Assembly (NCBI GenBank): GCA_004015825.1
Contig: SAYS01000024.1
Span: forward strand, 1-49,415
Origin: Halovenus amylolytica
Lineage (GTDB): Archaea; Halobacteriota; Halobacteria; Halobacteriales; Haloarculaceae
Direction: 5' to 3'
Length of the DNA stretch: 49,415 bases
Part shown: one piece after another, positions 36,870-45,283 of the stretch
Numbering within the stretch: position 1 is the stretch's first letter
Layout of the letters: each line of letters begins with the position of its first letter
Program-made: the position numbers and the translations under genes
The notes under the pieces: generated by a model
Seen by the model: only the letters and a program-made list of their open reading frames with translations
Databases searched by the model: none
Told to the model about the DNA's origin: nothing

Positions 36870-37889
36870 GTGGCCCACATTGGACTTATTGTCAATCCGT
36901 CAGCTGGCCGTGACATTCGCCGGCTCACCGGCGGCGCGAGCGTCGTCGATAACTACGCGAAACGCAGTACGACCGTCTGCGTCCTCGACGGGCTCACCCT
37001 CGTCGACGAGACGGTGAGCGTCGAGATCATGCCGGACAAGACTGGCATCGCCGAACACGCGATCGGCGAAGCACCAAGTGAGCTGGACATCTCGAAGGTA
37101 GAGATGCCTATCAAGGAAACAGCCGCAGATACGCGGCGTGCAGCAGCCCACTTCCGTGAGACTGCTGATGCCGTGGTCGTTCTCGGCGGCGACGGAACGA
37201 GCCGCGACGCGGCGCTCGAACTCGGTGACGTCCCGCTCGTGTCCGTCTCAACGGGGACGAACAACGTCGTGCCGACACCCGTCGACGGAACTGTCGCCGG
37301 CGCGGCTGCCGCTGTAATTGCGACCGCTGTGGTCGACGCCGAGACGGTGACTACTCGTCACGGGAAAATCGAGGTCAGGGCCGACGATGTCAACGGCGAG
37401 AAACACCTCACGGGGCTGGCCACGATAGGGATCACCGATCGCCCGTTCGTCGGTACACGGGCACTCGTCGACCCGACAGAACTGCTCGGTGGTGTCGTCT
37501 CGCGGGCCCATCCCGCAGCGATTGGTCTCACCAGCGTCGCAGGCTGTATCGAACCCATCGCTCCCGACGCACCTGGCGGCGCTGCACTCCGCTTTGGCGA
37601 CCCCGACGAGACACCCCGGTCCGTCCGTGCGATCCTCGCGCCGGGGATGACGACAACCATCGGGCTCGAATCACACGAGTCGCTCGACTGGGACGAGCCG
37701 GCAGTCTTCGAGTTACAGGACTGTGTTATCGGCGCTGACGGTGAGCGCGAGGTCGAACTCGCCGACGCGACTGTCACTATGACACCCACTGCGAACGGCC
37801 CGCGTCTCGTCGATGTCGATGGCGCGCTACAGGCAGCCTCGGAGAAAGGTGCCCTCATCAGCGACAGGCCGCTGGCCGACGCCGAATAA
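36870..37889 (+). CDS. acoX: AcoX-like NAD-kinase-fold protein
   Basis: A 339-residue protein with a GTG start. The N-terminus IGLIVNPSAGRDIRRLTGG and the motif VVVLGGDGTSRDAALEL are those of the ATP-NAD kinase fold, followed by VSTGTNNVVPTPVDG. Similar proteins are encoded in bacterial acetoin-catabolism operons, where the role of AcoX is not settled. It is the third gene of the E1 operon, which is the strongest argument that the E1 acts on acetoin. Confidence 0.8.
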   Translation: MAHIGLIVNPSAGRDIRRLTGGASVVDNYAKRSTTVCVLDGLTLVDETVSVEIMPDKTGIAEHAIGEAPSELDISKVEMPIKETAADTRRAAAHFRETADAVVVLGGDGTSRDAALELGDVPLVSVSTGTNNVVPTPVDGTVAGAAAAVIATAVVDAETVTTRHGKIEVRADDVNGEKHLTGLATIGITDRPFVGTRALVDPTELLGGVVSRAHPAAIGLTSVAGCIEPIAPDAPGGAALRFGDPDETPRSVRAILAPGMTTTIGLESHESLDWDEPAVFELQDCVIGADGEREVELADATVTMTPTANGPRLVDVDGALQAASEKGALISDRPLADAE

Positions 37890-37902
37890 TCCCGCCGTCC
37901 AC

Positions 37903-37908
37903 TTTTTT
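37903..37908 (+). terminator. Oligo-T tract after acoX
   Basis: TTTTTT followed by AAAAG lies 14 bases after the acoX stop, in the short region between it and the convergent E2 gene. It could end transcription from one side. Confidence 0.35.
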
Positions 37909-38030
37909 AAAAGAGAGCGATTCGTGGCATTCACAAGTTCGTGTTTCTGTGTCGAGCGGTCGTCCCCGTGGACACGCTCAGGAGCAGGATCTCCGAAAGC
38001 AACAAGCTACTAAAAAAGCAACTCAGTCGG

Positions 38031-39344
38031 TTACTCTTTACCACGGTACGAGCCGAGAATCAGTTCTGACGCCTGTCCGGCACGCTCGAACAGTTGGTTC
38101 AGGAAGGCTTCAGCCTCGGAGCTGTCGATTGCACGCGTATCGTAAGTCAGGTTTGCGGTAACAAGTGGCTGCAAATCGACCCCGTCGTCGGTCGGTACTG
38201 CCCGCTGGCCGGACGGATCGATCTCCAGCCCTGCAACAGCTGGCTGGTTGACGAGAAGGCTCTCGGACTCGATATCGGCCGCATTTGCGAGTGTGAACGA
38301 GGGGGTCTTCTCGCCGTCGCCGTTGCGTTCTTCGCGGGCCTCGACGACTTCTGTCAGTGACTTTTCGTCGACATCTGGAATGACAGTTCGATCCTGCCCC
38401 TCATCAGATTCAGCCACGAGTGCGATATTCTGTGGCTCCTGGAGCTGGTGCGTCGATTCTGTATATGTTGCGTTCACGAGTGGCCGATCTGCGAGGGCTG
38501 CGGAAACAACGACGAGTGCCACGTCGATAATGGTGACACGCTGTTCGAACGCCGATCGAACAGCTTCCGTCGTATCGAGCAAGGCCGAACCGACCGCAGG
38601 GTCGGCGACGGCTGTGGCCCGCTGATACCGGAGCGAACCTGTCTGAGCCACTTCCGCTGTCTCCTCTGCCGACGAAGCTTCGGCTGCTGCCTCCACGTCC
38701 TCGGCCGTGATCGAATCCATCGGCCCGGTTCCGTCCACCGTCGTGAGATCCACGCCGAGTTCTTTCGACTGCTTTTTGGCTCTTGGCGAGGCTTTGACTG
38801 ATTCTGTGCTTTCGCTGGAACTGCTGGCGGCTGCCTCCACGTCCTCGGCCGTGATCGAATCCATCGGCCCGGTTCCGTCCACCGTCGTGAGATCCACGCC
38901 GAGTTCCTCAGCCTGTTTCTTCGCCCGCGGGGACGCTTTGATATCAGTGCTCCCGCCACCCGACGAGACTGTCGATGCGGCTTCCTGGGTGTCGGCCGAT
39001 CCAGCGTCAGCGCCCGAAGTCGACGCTTCGACTGCTGCGGGCTCTTCTTGGGCCTCCCCTTCGAGTTCGCCCTCGACCTCGGCTTCGAGATCGGAGATAT
39101 CTGCATCGGCTGCTGCGAGTATCCCGATCGGTTTGCCGGGCGGAACGGCCTCGCCCTCCTCGATATAAATTTGACGAAGCGTACCGTCTTCCCGTGCATC
39201 AACCTCACCGATGCTCTTTTCAGACTCGACTTCTGCCATTTTATCTCCTTCCGACACTTCGTCCCCCGGTTCGAAGAACCATTCCAGAACGGTTCCCTGC
39301 TCCATCTCCAGCCCAAGCTTAGGCATCCTGATAATGATTGCCAT
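38031..39344 (-). CDS. Lipoyl E2-like subunit with two subunit-binding domains and an altered active site
   Basis: A 437-residue E2 of the acetoin complex type. Residues 1-78 are the lipoyl domain with Lys43 in ESEKSIG as the attachment site. An Ala/Glu-rich linker follows, then two nearly identical peripheral subunit-binding domains (about 136-173 and 184-221, each KASPRAKKQ...ITAEDVEAAA). The C-terminal acyltransferase-like domain has LTYDTRAIDSSEAEAFL at residues 399-415, where the family has YDHRxxDG: the catalytic His is Thr403 and the Gly is Ser408. The domain also lacks the early part of a full acyltransferase. Either the acyl transfer works differently or this protein is a scaffold. 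Confidence 0.8.
   Translation of the reverse strand: MAIIIRMPKLGLEMEQGTVLEWFFEPGDEVSEGDKMAEVESEKSIGEVDAREDGTLRQIYIEEGEAVPPGKPIGILAAADADISDLEAEVEGELEGEAQEEPAAVEASTSGADAGSADTQEAASTVSSGGGSTDIKASPRAKKQAEELGVDLTTVDGTGPMDSITAEDVEAAASSSSESTESVKASPRAKKQSKELGVDLTTVDGTGPMDSITAEDVEAAAEASSAEETAEVAQTGSLRYQRATAVADPAVGSALLDTTEAVRSAFEQRVTIIDVALVVVSAALADRPLVNATYTESTHQLQEPQNIALVAESDEGQDRTVIPDVDEKSLTEVVEAREERNGDGEKTPSFTLANAADIESESLLVNQPAVAGLEIDPSGQRAVPTDDGVDLQPLVTANLTYDTRAIDSSEAEAFLNQLFERAGQASELILGSYRGKE
38686..38906. repeat. 77-bp perfect direct repeat inside the E2 gene
   Basis: Positions 38686-38762 and 38830-38906 are identical over 77 bases with a 144-bp period (48 codons). They encode the conserved core of the two subunit-binding domains. 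Identity at the nucleotide level, including silent sites, points to a recent duplication or to gene conversion. Confidence 0.85.
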
Positions 39345-39530
39345 GTATCACACCAATGTGAGGCGGGCTACTAAAGCGTATCTCTTGACCATCACTAATT
39401 TTCATTTACAAACAGATCTAAAACTCTGTGCAGACTCCGGTGGTCACGGAATCCCGATGCAGTGGCAAATTCAGGCCGACAGAGATTCGTTTCTGCCAGT
39501 GGTGTAGTGTAATCCGCCACGTCACACGGA

Positions 39531-39608
39531 GTTTAGCTAATTTTAGGCGCTAAGCCCCCAGTCTTAAGGAGCCGCCGAAGGCGGCGAGTAGGCAGGGGTA
39601 GTTCACAT
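39531..39608 (-). mobile_element. Minimal MITE/palindrome-associated element (about 75 bp)
   Basis: Read on the minus strand, the sequence begins GTGAACTACCCCTGCC, passes through a strong hairpin (CGCCGCCTTCGGCGGC) and ends GGGGGCTTAGCGCCT then AATTAGCTAAAC. Both ends match the larger element at 46157-46539. This looks like an internally deleted IS200/IS605-type derivative. It sits between the E2 and SDR genes, right after the SDR stop, where it may also act as a terminator. Confidence 0.65.
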
Positions 39609-39611
39609 TCC

Positions 39612-40424
39612 CTATATGACGTTCTGGAGGATACCGCCATCGACGACGACGGACTGTCCCGTGATGTTTCGGTTCTCCGCAAGGAACACAGCGAGGCGCC
39701 CCATGTCCTCCGGTGTCTGGTCACGACCCATCGGAATGGTGCGGTCGATAGTGTCTTCGTAGGCTTCGCCGGTCTCTGGTGTCAGCACGTCCGACCACAT
39801 CGGCGTTTCGACGATACCCGGACAGAGGGCATTGACTGTCACATCTGGGGCAAGTTCGAGGCTGAGCGATTTCGTAAGGCCGAGAACCGCGTGTTTCGAC
39901 GAACAGTAGTGGGCGAGACCAGCGGCCCCAATACTCCCCGCAATAGATGCGGTGTTGACGATCGTGCCCCCGGAATCTCGCAAATGCGGGATCACAGCTC
40001 GGGACACGAGAAACATTCCCTTGACGTTCACGTCCATCACTGTGTCCCACTCCTCCTCGGCCATCTCCTCGACCGTCGTAACGGTAATGACACCTGCGTT
40101 GTTCGCGAGGACATCAATTTTGCCGAACTCTTCGACGACCTCGTCGACCATTGCTTCGACCTGGTCGGCTTTCGTGACGTCGCAATCGACGACGTGTGCG
40201 CGCTGGCCCTCGGCCTCGACGCGATCGACCACCTTCTGTGCTCGTGTCGTCCCGCCAATCTCTTCGGATGATTGCTGGTTGTACTCCGTGTCCAGCACGT
40301 CCACGTCCGCGATGACAACATCGCTGCCAGCAGCCGCAAACTCCTCGGCTATCCCACCTCCGATATCCCCACCGCCGCCAGTTACGATCGATACTGCACC
40401 CTCTAGTGATGTTTTTTTTACCAT
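39612..40424 (-). CDS. Short-chain dehydrogenase, acetoin/diacetyl reductase-like
   Basis: A 270-residue classical SDR: cofactor motif TGGGGDIGGG at residues 15-24, NNAG at about 103, the catalytic Ser in NTASIAG, and Tyr-Lys in HYCSSKHAV, followed by CPGIVETPMW. The family includes acetoin reductases and butanediol dehydrogenases, which fits the neighbouring genes. An acidic insertion after the second strand (DVLDTEYNQQSSEEIGG) is unusual. Substrate assignment rests on context. Confidence 0.8.
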   Translation of the reverse strand: MVKKTSLEGAVSIVTGGGGDIGGGIAEEFAAAGSDVVIADVDVLDTEYNQQSSEEIGGTTRAQKVVDRVEAEGQRAHVVDCDVTKADQVEAMVDEVVEEFGKIDVLANNAGVITVTTVEEMAEEEWDTVMDVNVKGMFLVSRAVIPHLRDSGGTIVNTASIAGSIGAAGLAHYCSSKHAVLGLTKSLSLELAPDVTVNALCPGIVETPMWSDVLTPETGEAYEDTIDRTIPMGRDQTPEDMGRLAVFLAENRNITGQSVVVDGGILQNVI

Positions 40425-40431
40425 CGGCGAC

Positions 40432-40448
40432 TGTATATGTGATATACA
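40432..40448. promoter_or_regulatory. 17-bp palindrome before the SDR gene
   Basis: TGTATATGTGATATACA has perfect 7-bp arms around GTG and lies 8 bases upstream of the SDR start codon. A bound regulator here would block the gene; it resembles the core of the palindrome at 31807 upstream of the IclR gene. Confidence 0.5.
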
Positions 40449-40610
40449 ACATCATAAAACATGAGGGTTACAGAAAATAACGGGTCGTGGTTGGTGTTCC
40501 CGGAAAGAGTGGATCCTTCATCATGTATTGGAGCGCCCACCGGCTGGAAGGCTCCGCTCTCGACGATGGTCGTTTGGTACAAAATACGATCCTACACCTG
40601 ATCGGCCAGT

Positions 40611-41552
40611 TCACTGCAGTTCGCTTCGGACTGCGGTCCCAATCTCTTCGATGGCTTCGTGCGCCCGGTCGAGCTCCGGATCGGCGAGCATCGTCAGGAA
40701 CCCGTGGATCATATCGTCGTACTGCACATCCCGAGTCGAAACGCCAGCTTTGGACAGGCGGTCTGCAAGTTGTCGGCCTTCGTCGCGAAGTGGGTCGAAT
40801 CCACTCGTCAGGACAAACGATGGTGGGAGCCCCTCCAGGTTCTGTGAGCGAAGTGGCGACGCGTACGGATGACGACCATCCAGTTCACTCCGAAGGTACC
40901 CGTTCCAGAACCGTTCCATGTCCTTTCGCGTGAGGAAATAGCCCTGAGCGTTCTCTTCGTAGGACTCCGTATCGAACGCGTATTCCGCGACCGGATAGGC
41001 GAGTACCTGATAATCGATCGCCGGCCCTCCTCGATCGCGTGCGAGAAGTCCGACACCCACGGCCAGAGCGCCCCCGGCACTGTCTCCAGCGATTGCTAGC
41101 GTACCGGGTTCGGCATCGATCGTCTCGGCGTTGTTCGCAACCCAACGAGTCGCAGCGTAACAGTCTTCGAGTCCAGCTGGGAACCGGTGCTCGGGAGCGA
41201 GCCGGTAATCGACTGCAATTACGACACAGTCGGATGCGTTCGCGAGTTCCCGGCACAGCGCATCGTGCGTTTCGAGATCTCCGAGCAGCCAGCCACCACC
41301 GTGGAAAAACACGAGCGGCGGAAACGGGCCGTCGCCACTCGGCGTATAGATACGAACCGGGATGTCTCTCTTTGGACCGGGCACGGTGCGTTCAGTCACA
41401 GTTGCGACTGAACTCGGTAGCTCGTCGGGCACGGATAGATCGCGATACGTTTTGCGGGCATCCTCCAACGATAGCCGGTAAAGTGGCGGTAGCCCCTGCT
41501 CGGAGAGGCCGTGGAGATACTCCTCGACCTGGGAATTAAGCGTCGATGACAT
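40611..41552 (-). CDS. Alpha/beta hydrolase, hormone-sensitive-lipase group
   Basis: A 313-residue esterase-like protein starting MSSTLNSQVEEYL. The oxyanion motif FFHGGGWLLGD, the nucleophile motif GDSAGGALAVG, the acid in SGFDPLRDEG and the His in DDMIHGFL complete the triad. A longer frame from 41636 adds an unlikely AT-rich leader. It probably hydrolyses short-chain esters such as acetoin or butanediol esters, although the substrate is not shown by the sequence. It is divergent from the dihydrolipoamide dehydrogenase gene. Confidence 0.85.
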   Translation of the reverse strand: MSSTLNSQVEEYLHGLSEQGLPPLYRLSLEDARKTYRDLSVPDELPSSVATVTERTVPGPKRDIPVRIYTPSGDGPFPPLVFFHGGGWLLGDLETHDALCRELANASDCVVIAVDYRLAPEHRFPAGLEDCYAATRWVANNAETIDAEPGTLAIAGDSAGGALAVGVGLLARDRGGPAIDYQVLAYPVAEYAFDTESYEENAQGYFLTRKDMERFWNGYLRSELDGRHPYASPLRSQNLEGLPPSFVLTSGFDPLRDEGRQLADRLSKAGVSTRDVQYDDMIHGFLTMLADPELDRAHEAIEEIGTAVRSELQ

Positions 41553-41667
41553 TGCGTCAGTTACCAGTTTTGTATGGAACCGTATAATTGTATTTGTCAG
41601 TATAAATATGTATTGTGATTTCGAAGAGGGGTTCATTATTTATTCGTTCGTATAATACACCTCCAAG

Positions 41668-43086
41668 ATGGCTGTGCAATCTCTCCCGTCAGAAACAGAT
41701 GTATTAGTTATTGGTGCTGGCCCCGGCGGCTACGTGGCTGCGATCCGGGCGGCCCAGTCCGGTCTCGACGTCACACTCGTCGAAAAAGATGCCTACGGTG
41801 GTGCCTGTCTCAACGTCGGTTGTATCCCGTCGAAAGCGCTCATCACCGCGATCGATATCGCACACGACGCCGACCACGCCGGGCACATGGGTATCAACGC
41901 CGAGCTCGACGTGGACCTTGCCGGGATGATCGACTGGAAAGACGGCGTCGTGAATCAGCTCACTGGCGGCGTCGAGAAACTCTGCAAGGGGAACGGTGTG
42001 ACACTGGTCGACGGTACCGCAGCGTTTACGAGCGACCGTGCGGTTCGAGTTACCCAGGACGGGACAGAACTCGGGTCGATCTCGTTCGATCACGCGATCG
42101 TTGCCACCGGGTCACGGCCCGCAGAACTCCCTGGCTTTGCATTCGACGGCGAACACATTCTCTCGTCGACACACGCACTCGAACTCAAATCGCTCCCCGA
42201 TCAGTTGCTTCTCATCGGCGCCGGCTACATCGGCATGGAACTCTCGACGGTATTCGCCAAGCTCGGTGTCGATGTGACGGTGGTCGAGATGCTCGACCAG
42301 GTGTTGCCGGGCTACGAACGGGATATCGCTCGCGTCGTCAGACAGCGAGCCGGGGACCTCGGTATCGACTTCCGCTTCGGCGAGGGTGCCGATAGCTGGG
42401 AGGAAACTGCCCGGGGGGTCCGTCTGTTTACCGTGACCGAAGACGGTGATCGGTCTGAATATCCCGCTGACCGTATCGTCGTTGCCGTCGGTCGAGAACC
42501 TGTCACTGACACGCTCGGCCTGGGGAACACGAGTATCGAACCTGACGATCGTGGATTCGTTCCGACTGACGACCAGACACAGACTGACGCAGAGCGTATA
42601 TTCGCTATCGGTGACGTTGCTGGTGAACCGATGCTCGCGCACAAAGCGAGTAAAGAGGGCGAGGTTGCAGCCGATGTCATTGCCGGCGACGATGCCACGC
42701 TGTCGTCTCGGGCGATCCCTGCTGCTGTGTTCACTGATCCCGAGATCGCAACGGTTGGAATGACCGAAGCTGAAATGAAAGAAGCGGGACAGGAACCCGT
42801 CGTCGGCCGGATGCCGATGCGAGCTTCGGGGCGTGCACTCACACTTGATGAGACCGATGGGTTCGTGCGCGTCGTTGCACACGGCAGCACGGAGACCATC
42901 CTCGGTGCGCAGCTGGTCTGTCCCGACGCTTCGGAACTGGTCGCCGAACTGGCGCTGGCAATTGAGCTGGAAGCTAGCCTCGAAGAGGTCGCATCGACGA
43001 TCCACACACATCCAACTCTTACGGAGGCAGTTATGGAGGCGGTTGCGAACGCTCGCGGTGAAGCCATCCACACGCTCAACAGGTGA
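41668..43086 (+). CDS. lpdA: Dihydrolipoamide dehydrogenase (E3)
   Basis: A 472-residue flavoprotein that reoxidises dihydrolipoyl groups with NAD. The FAD motif GAGPGG is at residues 16-21, the redox-active pair Cys47 and Cys52 in GGACLNVGCIPSK, the NAD-binding GAGYIGMEL at about 188, the second FAD motif IFAIGDVA, and the His-Glu pair in HTHPTLTEA near the end. The length is standard. It provides the E3 activity for the acetoin complex here. AT-rich upstream sequence contains TATA-like elements. Confidence 0.92.
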   Translation: MAVQSLPSETDVLVIGAGPGGYVAAIRAAQSGLDVTLVEKDAYGGACLNVGCIPSKALITAIDIAHDADHAGHMGINAELDVDLAGMIDWKDGVVNQLTGGVEKLCKGNGVTLVDGTAAFTSDRAVRVTQDGTELGSISFDHAIVATGSRPAELPGFAFDGEHILSSTHALELKSLPDQLLLIGAGYIGMELSTVFAKLGVDVTVVEMLDQVLPGYERDIARVVRQRAGDLGIDFRFGEGADSWEETARGVRLFTVTEDGDRSEYPADRIVVAVGREPVTDTLGLGNTSIEPDDRGFVPTDDQTQTDAERIFAIGDVAGEPMLAHKASKEGEVAADVIAGDDATLSSRAIPAAVFTDPEIATVGMTEAEMKEAGQEPVVGRMPMRASGRALTLDETDGFVRVVAHGSTETILGAQLVCPDASELVAELALAIELEASLEEVASTIHTHPTLTEAVMEAVANARGEAIHTLNR

Positions 43087-43119
43087 ACGACCGAGAGAAG
43101 CCCACAGTATCGTCCATAC

Positions 43120-43125
43120 TTTTTT
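43120..43125 (+). terminator. Oligo-T tract after lpdA
   Basis: TTTTTT lies about 34 bases after the lpdA stop and 26 bases before the lipA start, matching an archaeal T-rich terminator. It may be partial, since lipA follows on the same strand. Confidence 0.35.
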
Positions 43126-43150
43126 GTCCTCCGCTCGTATCGATATAGCT

Positions 43151-44077
43151 ATGAGTCGTTCTCGGAAGCCGGACTGGTTAAAGATGCGACCACCATCCGG
43201 CGAGCGATTTACCGATATCAAGTCGACACTCCGTGAGTACGATCTTCATACAGTCTGTGAAGAGGCAAACTGTCCCAATCTGGGCGACTGCTGGAGTGGT
43301 CGCGATGGCCCCGGCACTGCGACGTTCATGTTGATGGGCGACCGCTGTTCGCGAGGCTGTAATTTTTGTGACGTGAAAACTGGTGGGATGGAGGCTTTGG
43401 ACCCGGACGAACCGGAGAACGTGGCTGATGCCGTCACTGAAATTGGGCTTGAGTACGTCGTTTTGACGAGTGTCGACCGGGACGATTTACCCGATCAGGG
43501 TGCAGGCCACTTCGCCCGCACGATTCGAGAAATAAAACAGCGCGATCCTGATACCCTCGTCGAGGTTCTCATCCCGGATTTTCAGGGCGAACCGGAACTC
43601 GTCCGTGAGATCATCGGTGCCGAGCCAGATGTCATCGCACATAACGTCGAAACGGTGGACCGCCTCCAGTGGCCCGTACGTGATCGACGCGCGTCGTACG
43701 AGCAATCGTTATCGGTCTTAGGGCAGGTACACCAGGAGTCCGATATCTACACGAAAACATCGCTCATGCTGGGTGTCGGTGAGTACGATCACGAGGTCTA
43801 CCAAACGGTAGCAAATCTTCGATCTGTCGGCGTCGATATCGTCACGTTCGGACAGTATCTCCAGCCATCCACCCGGCATCTCGAGGTATCCGAGTATGTC
43901 CACCCAGACAAGTTTGATGTCTGGAAACAGGTTGCCGAAGAGGAATTCGACTTCCTCTACTCCGCGTCAGGACCACTGGTACGTTCATCGTTCAAAGCAG
44001 GTGAATTCTTCGTTAAATCCCTTCTCCGGGATGAGATATCTGTCACGGACGCCAGAGATGTTGCCGATCAGGCATAG
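43151..44077 (+). CDS. lipA: Lipoyl synthase
   Basis: A 308-residue radical-SAM enzyme that inserts two sulfurs into protein-bound octanoate. The auxiliary cluster ligands are Cys36, Cys41 and Cys47 (CEEANCPNLGDC). The radical-SAM ligands are Cys66, Cys70 and Cys73 (CSRGCNFC). The C-terminal Arg-Ser-Ser is in LVRSSFKAGEF. The ATG at 43151 gives the standard length; an earlier in-frame start would overlap lpdA. With the ligase at 32752 it allows both de novo synthesis and use of external lipoate. Confidence 0.93.
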   Translation: MSRSRKPDWLKMRPPSGERFTDIKSTLREYDLHTVCEEANCPNLGDCWSGRDGPGTATFMLMGDRCSRGCNFCDVKTGGMEALDPDEPENVADAVTEIGLEYVVLTSVDRDDLPDQGAGHFARTIREIKQRDPDTLVEVLIPDFQGEPELVREIIGAEPDVIAHNVETVDRLQWPVRDRRASYEQSLSVLGQVHQESDIYTKTSLMLGVGEYDHEVYQTVANLRSVGVDIVTFGQYLQPSTRHLEVSEYVHPDKFDVWKQVAEEEFDFLYSASGPLVRSSFKAGEFFVKSLLRDEISVTDARDVADQA

Positions 44078-44211
44078 TCGTTTTGAACCGCGGACTTGTA
44101 CCTTCGACCGAACACCTCTCTGTACAAAAACTAGTTGCTTTTAGTTAAATTATGCCAGAGATCGCCTGCCCCACCGGAAATAACGACGGGATTTTTACAT
44201 TCGCTCTTCTG
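44078..44211. other. Short intergenic stretch after lipA
   Basis: No gene is recognised between lipA and the first insertion sequence. The AT-rich stretch around 44130-44155 may contain the end of the lipA transcript. Confidence 0.3.
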
Positions 44212-45190
44212 TAGAGGATTGTTGGTGAGCCGTCGCACTCGCTGGAAGTCAGAGCAGGCAAGGGTGGTGCGTCAGCGCCACCCGACGAACAATGTTCCCA
44301 ATCAAGACGTTCGTCTCGGAGCGTCGTGCCGCGACCCTGTTGCAACAGGTTCGCTGGCGTGACGGCGTCTGTTGCCCGCACTGCCGTTCCGAATCCGTGA
44401 TTTGGTACGGCAGCTATCGAGTGTTCCAGCGATACCGCTGTAAGAATTACGACCGCACGTTCAATGATCAAACCGGCACCGTCTTCGAACAATCTTCGGT
44501 TGAACTCAGGAAATAGTTTCTCACCGTCTACACCTATATCCGTTTCAACACCAGTCTTCGGCAGTTAGACGTTGAAATCGATGTCTCCTACAAGACAGTC
44601 TACCGGCGAGTACAGCGCTTCCTGCGGGCGCTGGACGTGCCTCAGTTACAACTCGAAGGGCCGTCGAAATTGACGAACTGTACGTGAAAGCAGGCCGTAA
44701 AGCCCGCGAGCGCGACCAGCCGTCGCGCTCGCGTGGCCTGTCCACACGCGGAAGAGGTTCATATGAGCAGGACAAGCCCCTGTGTCCATTTTGGCTGACC
44801 GTGGCACTGGCGACCGCTATGTGCTGCCAGCGAAAGCCGCCAACGAATCGACGATTCGACTCCTGCTTGCTGACCGCAAACAGGAGTCGATCACCGTCTA
44901 TACCGATGGCTTTCGAGCGTACGACCCGCTAGACGAAGACAACGCATTCGACCGCGAATACGTCGTCCACGGCGAGGGCGAATATGTAGATGAAGGTGTC
45001 CACGTGAACACCTGCGAGAGCCACGGCTCGCTGGCGCGATCCTGGCTCTCACCACATCGAGGTGTCTCCAAAGACAAACTCACACCATATCTCAGAGCGT
45101 TTCAGCTCCACCGCCGCGTCTTCCGAAAACCAGGGAAAGAGGCACTGAAAACGATCCTCGAAGCTGCGCAATGATTTACCAACAATCTAC
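44212..45190 (+). mobile_element. IS1595-type insertion sequence, broken
   Basis: An element of about 980 bp with matching ends: GGATTGTTGGTGAG at about 44216 and, on the opposite strand, AGATTGTTGGTAAA ending at about 45190. It contains one transposase gene, which is broken. Confidence 0.7.
44292..45174 (+). pseudogene. IS1595-family transposase with three lesions
   Basis: The N-terminus (MFPIKTFVSERRAATLLQQV) has the zinc-ribbon CCPHC and YRCKNYDRTFND typical of IS1595 transposases. The catalytic domain continues through YVLPAKAANESTIRLLLADR, YTDGFRAYD and HVNTCESHGSLARSWLSPHR. A TAG at about 44514 replaces a Trp codon. One-base frameshifts follow near 44664 (the expected VEIDELYVK reads out of frame) and near 44782. 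The element is inactive on its own. Confidence 0.8.
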
Positions 45191-45283
45191 GTCACAAGAG
45201 CGTTACAAATTTATAGCCACCAGTATCAAGACGGAGGTATAGTAACCGTTAGAACTTTTTACTCATAATAGATTGTTAGCTAC

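Noticed and set aside
38686..38906. CRISPR-like or satellite repeat
   Set aside because: Only two copies, within a coding frame and encoding the same protein domain; it is a domain duplication.
42112..43221. A 369-residue minus-strand frame
   Set aside because: It is the antisense shadow of the dihydrolipoamide dehydrogenase gene, which has all family motifs; the antisense product has a non-haloarchaeal Arg/Cys/His-rich composition.
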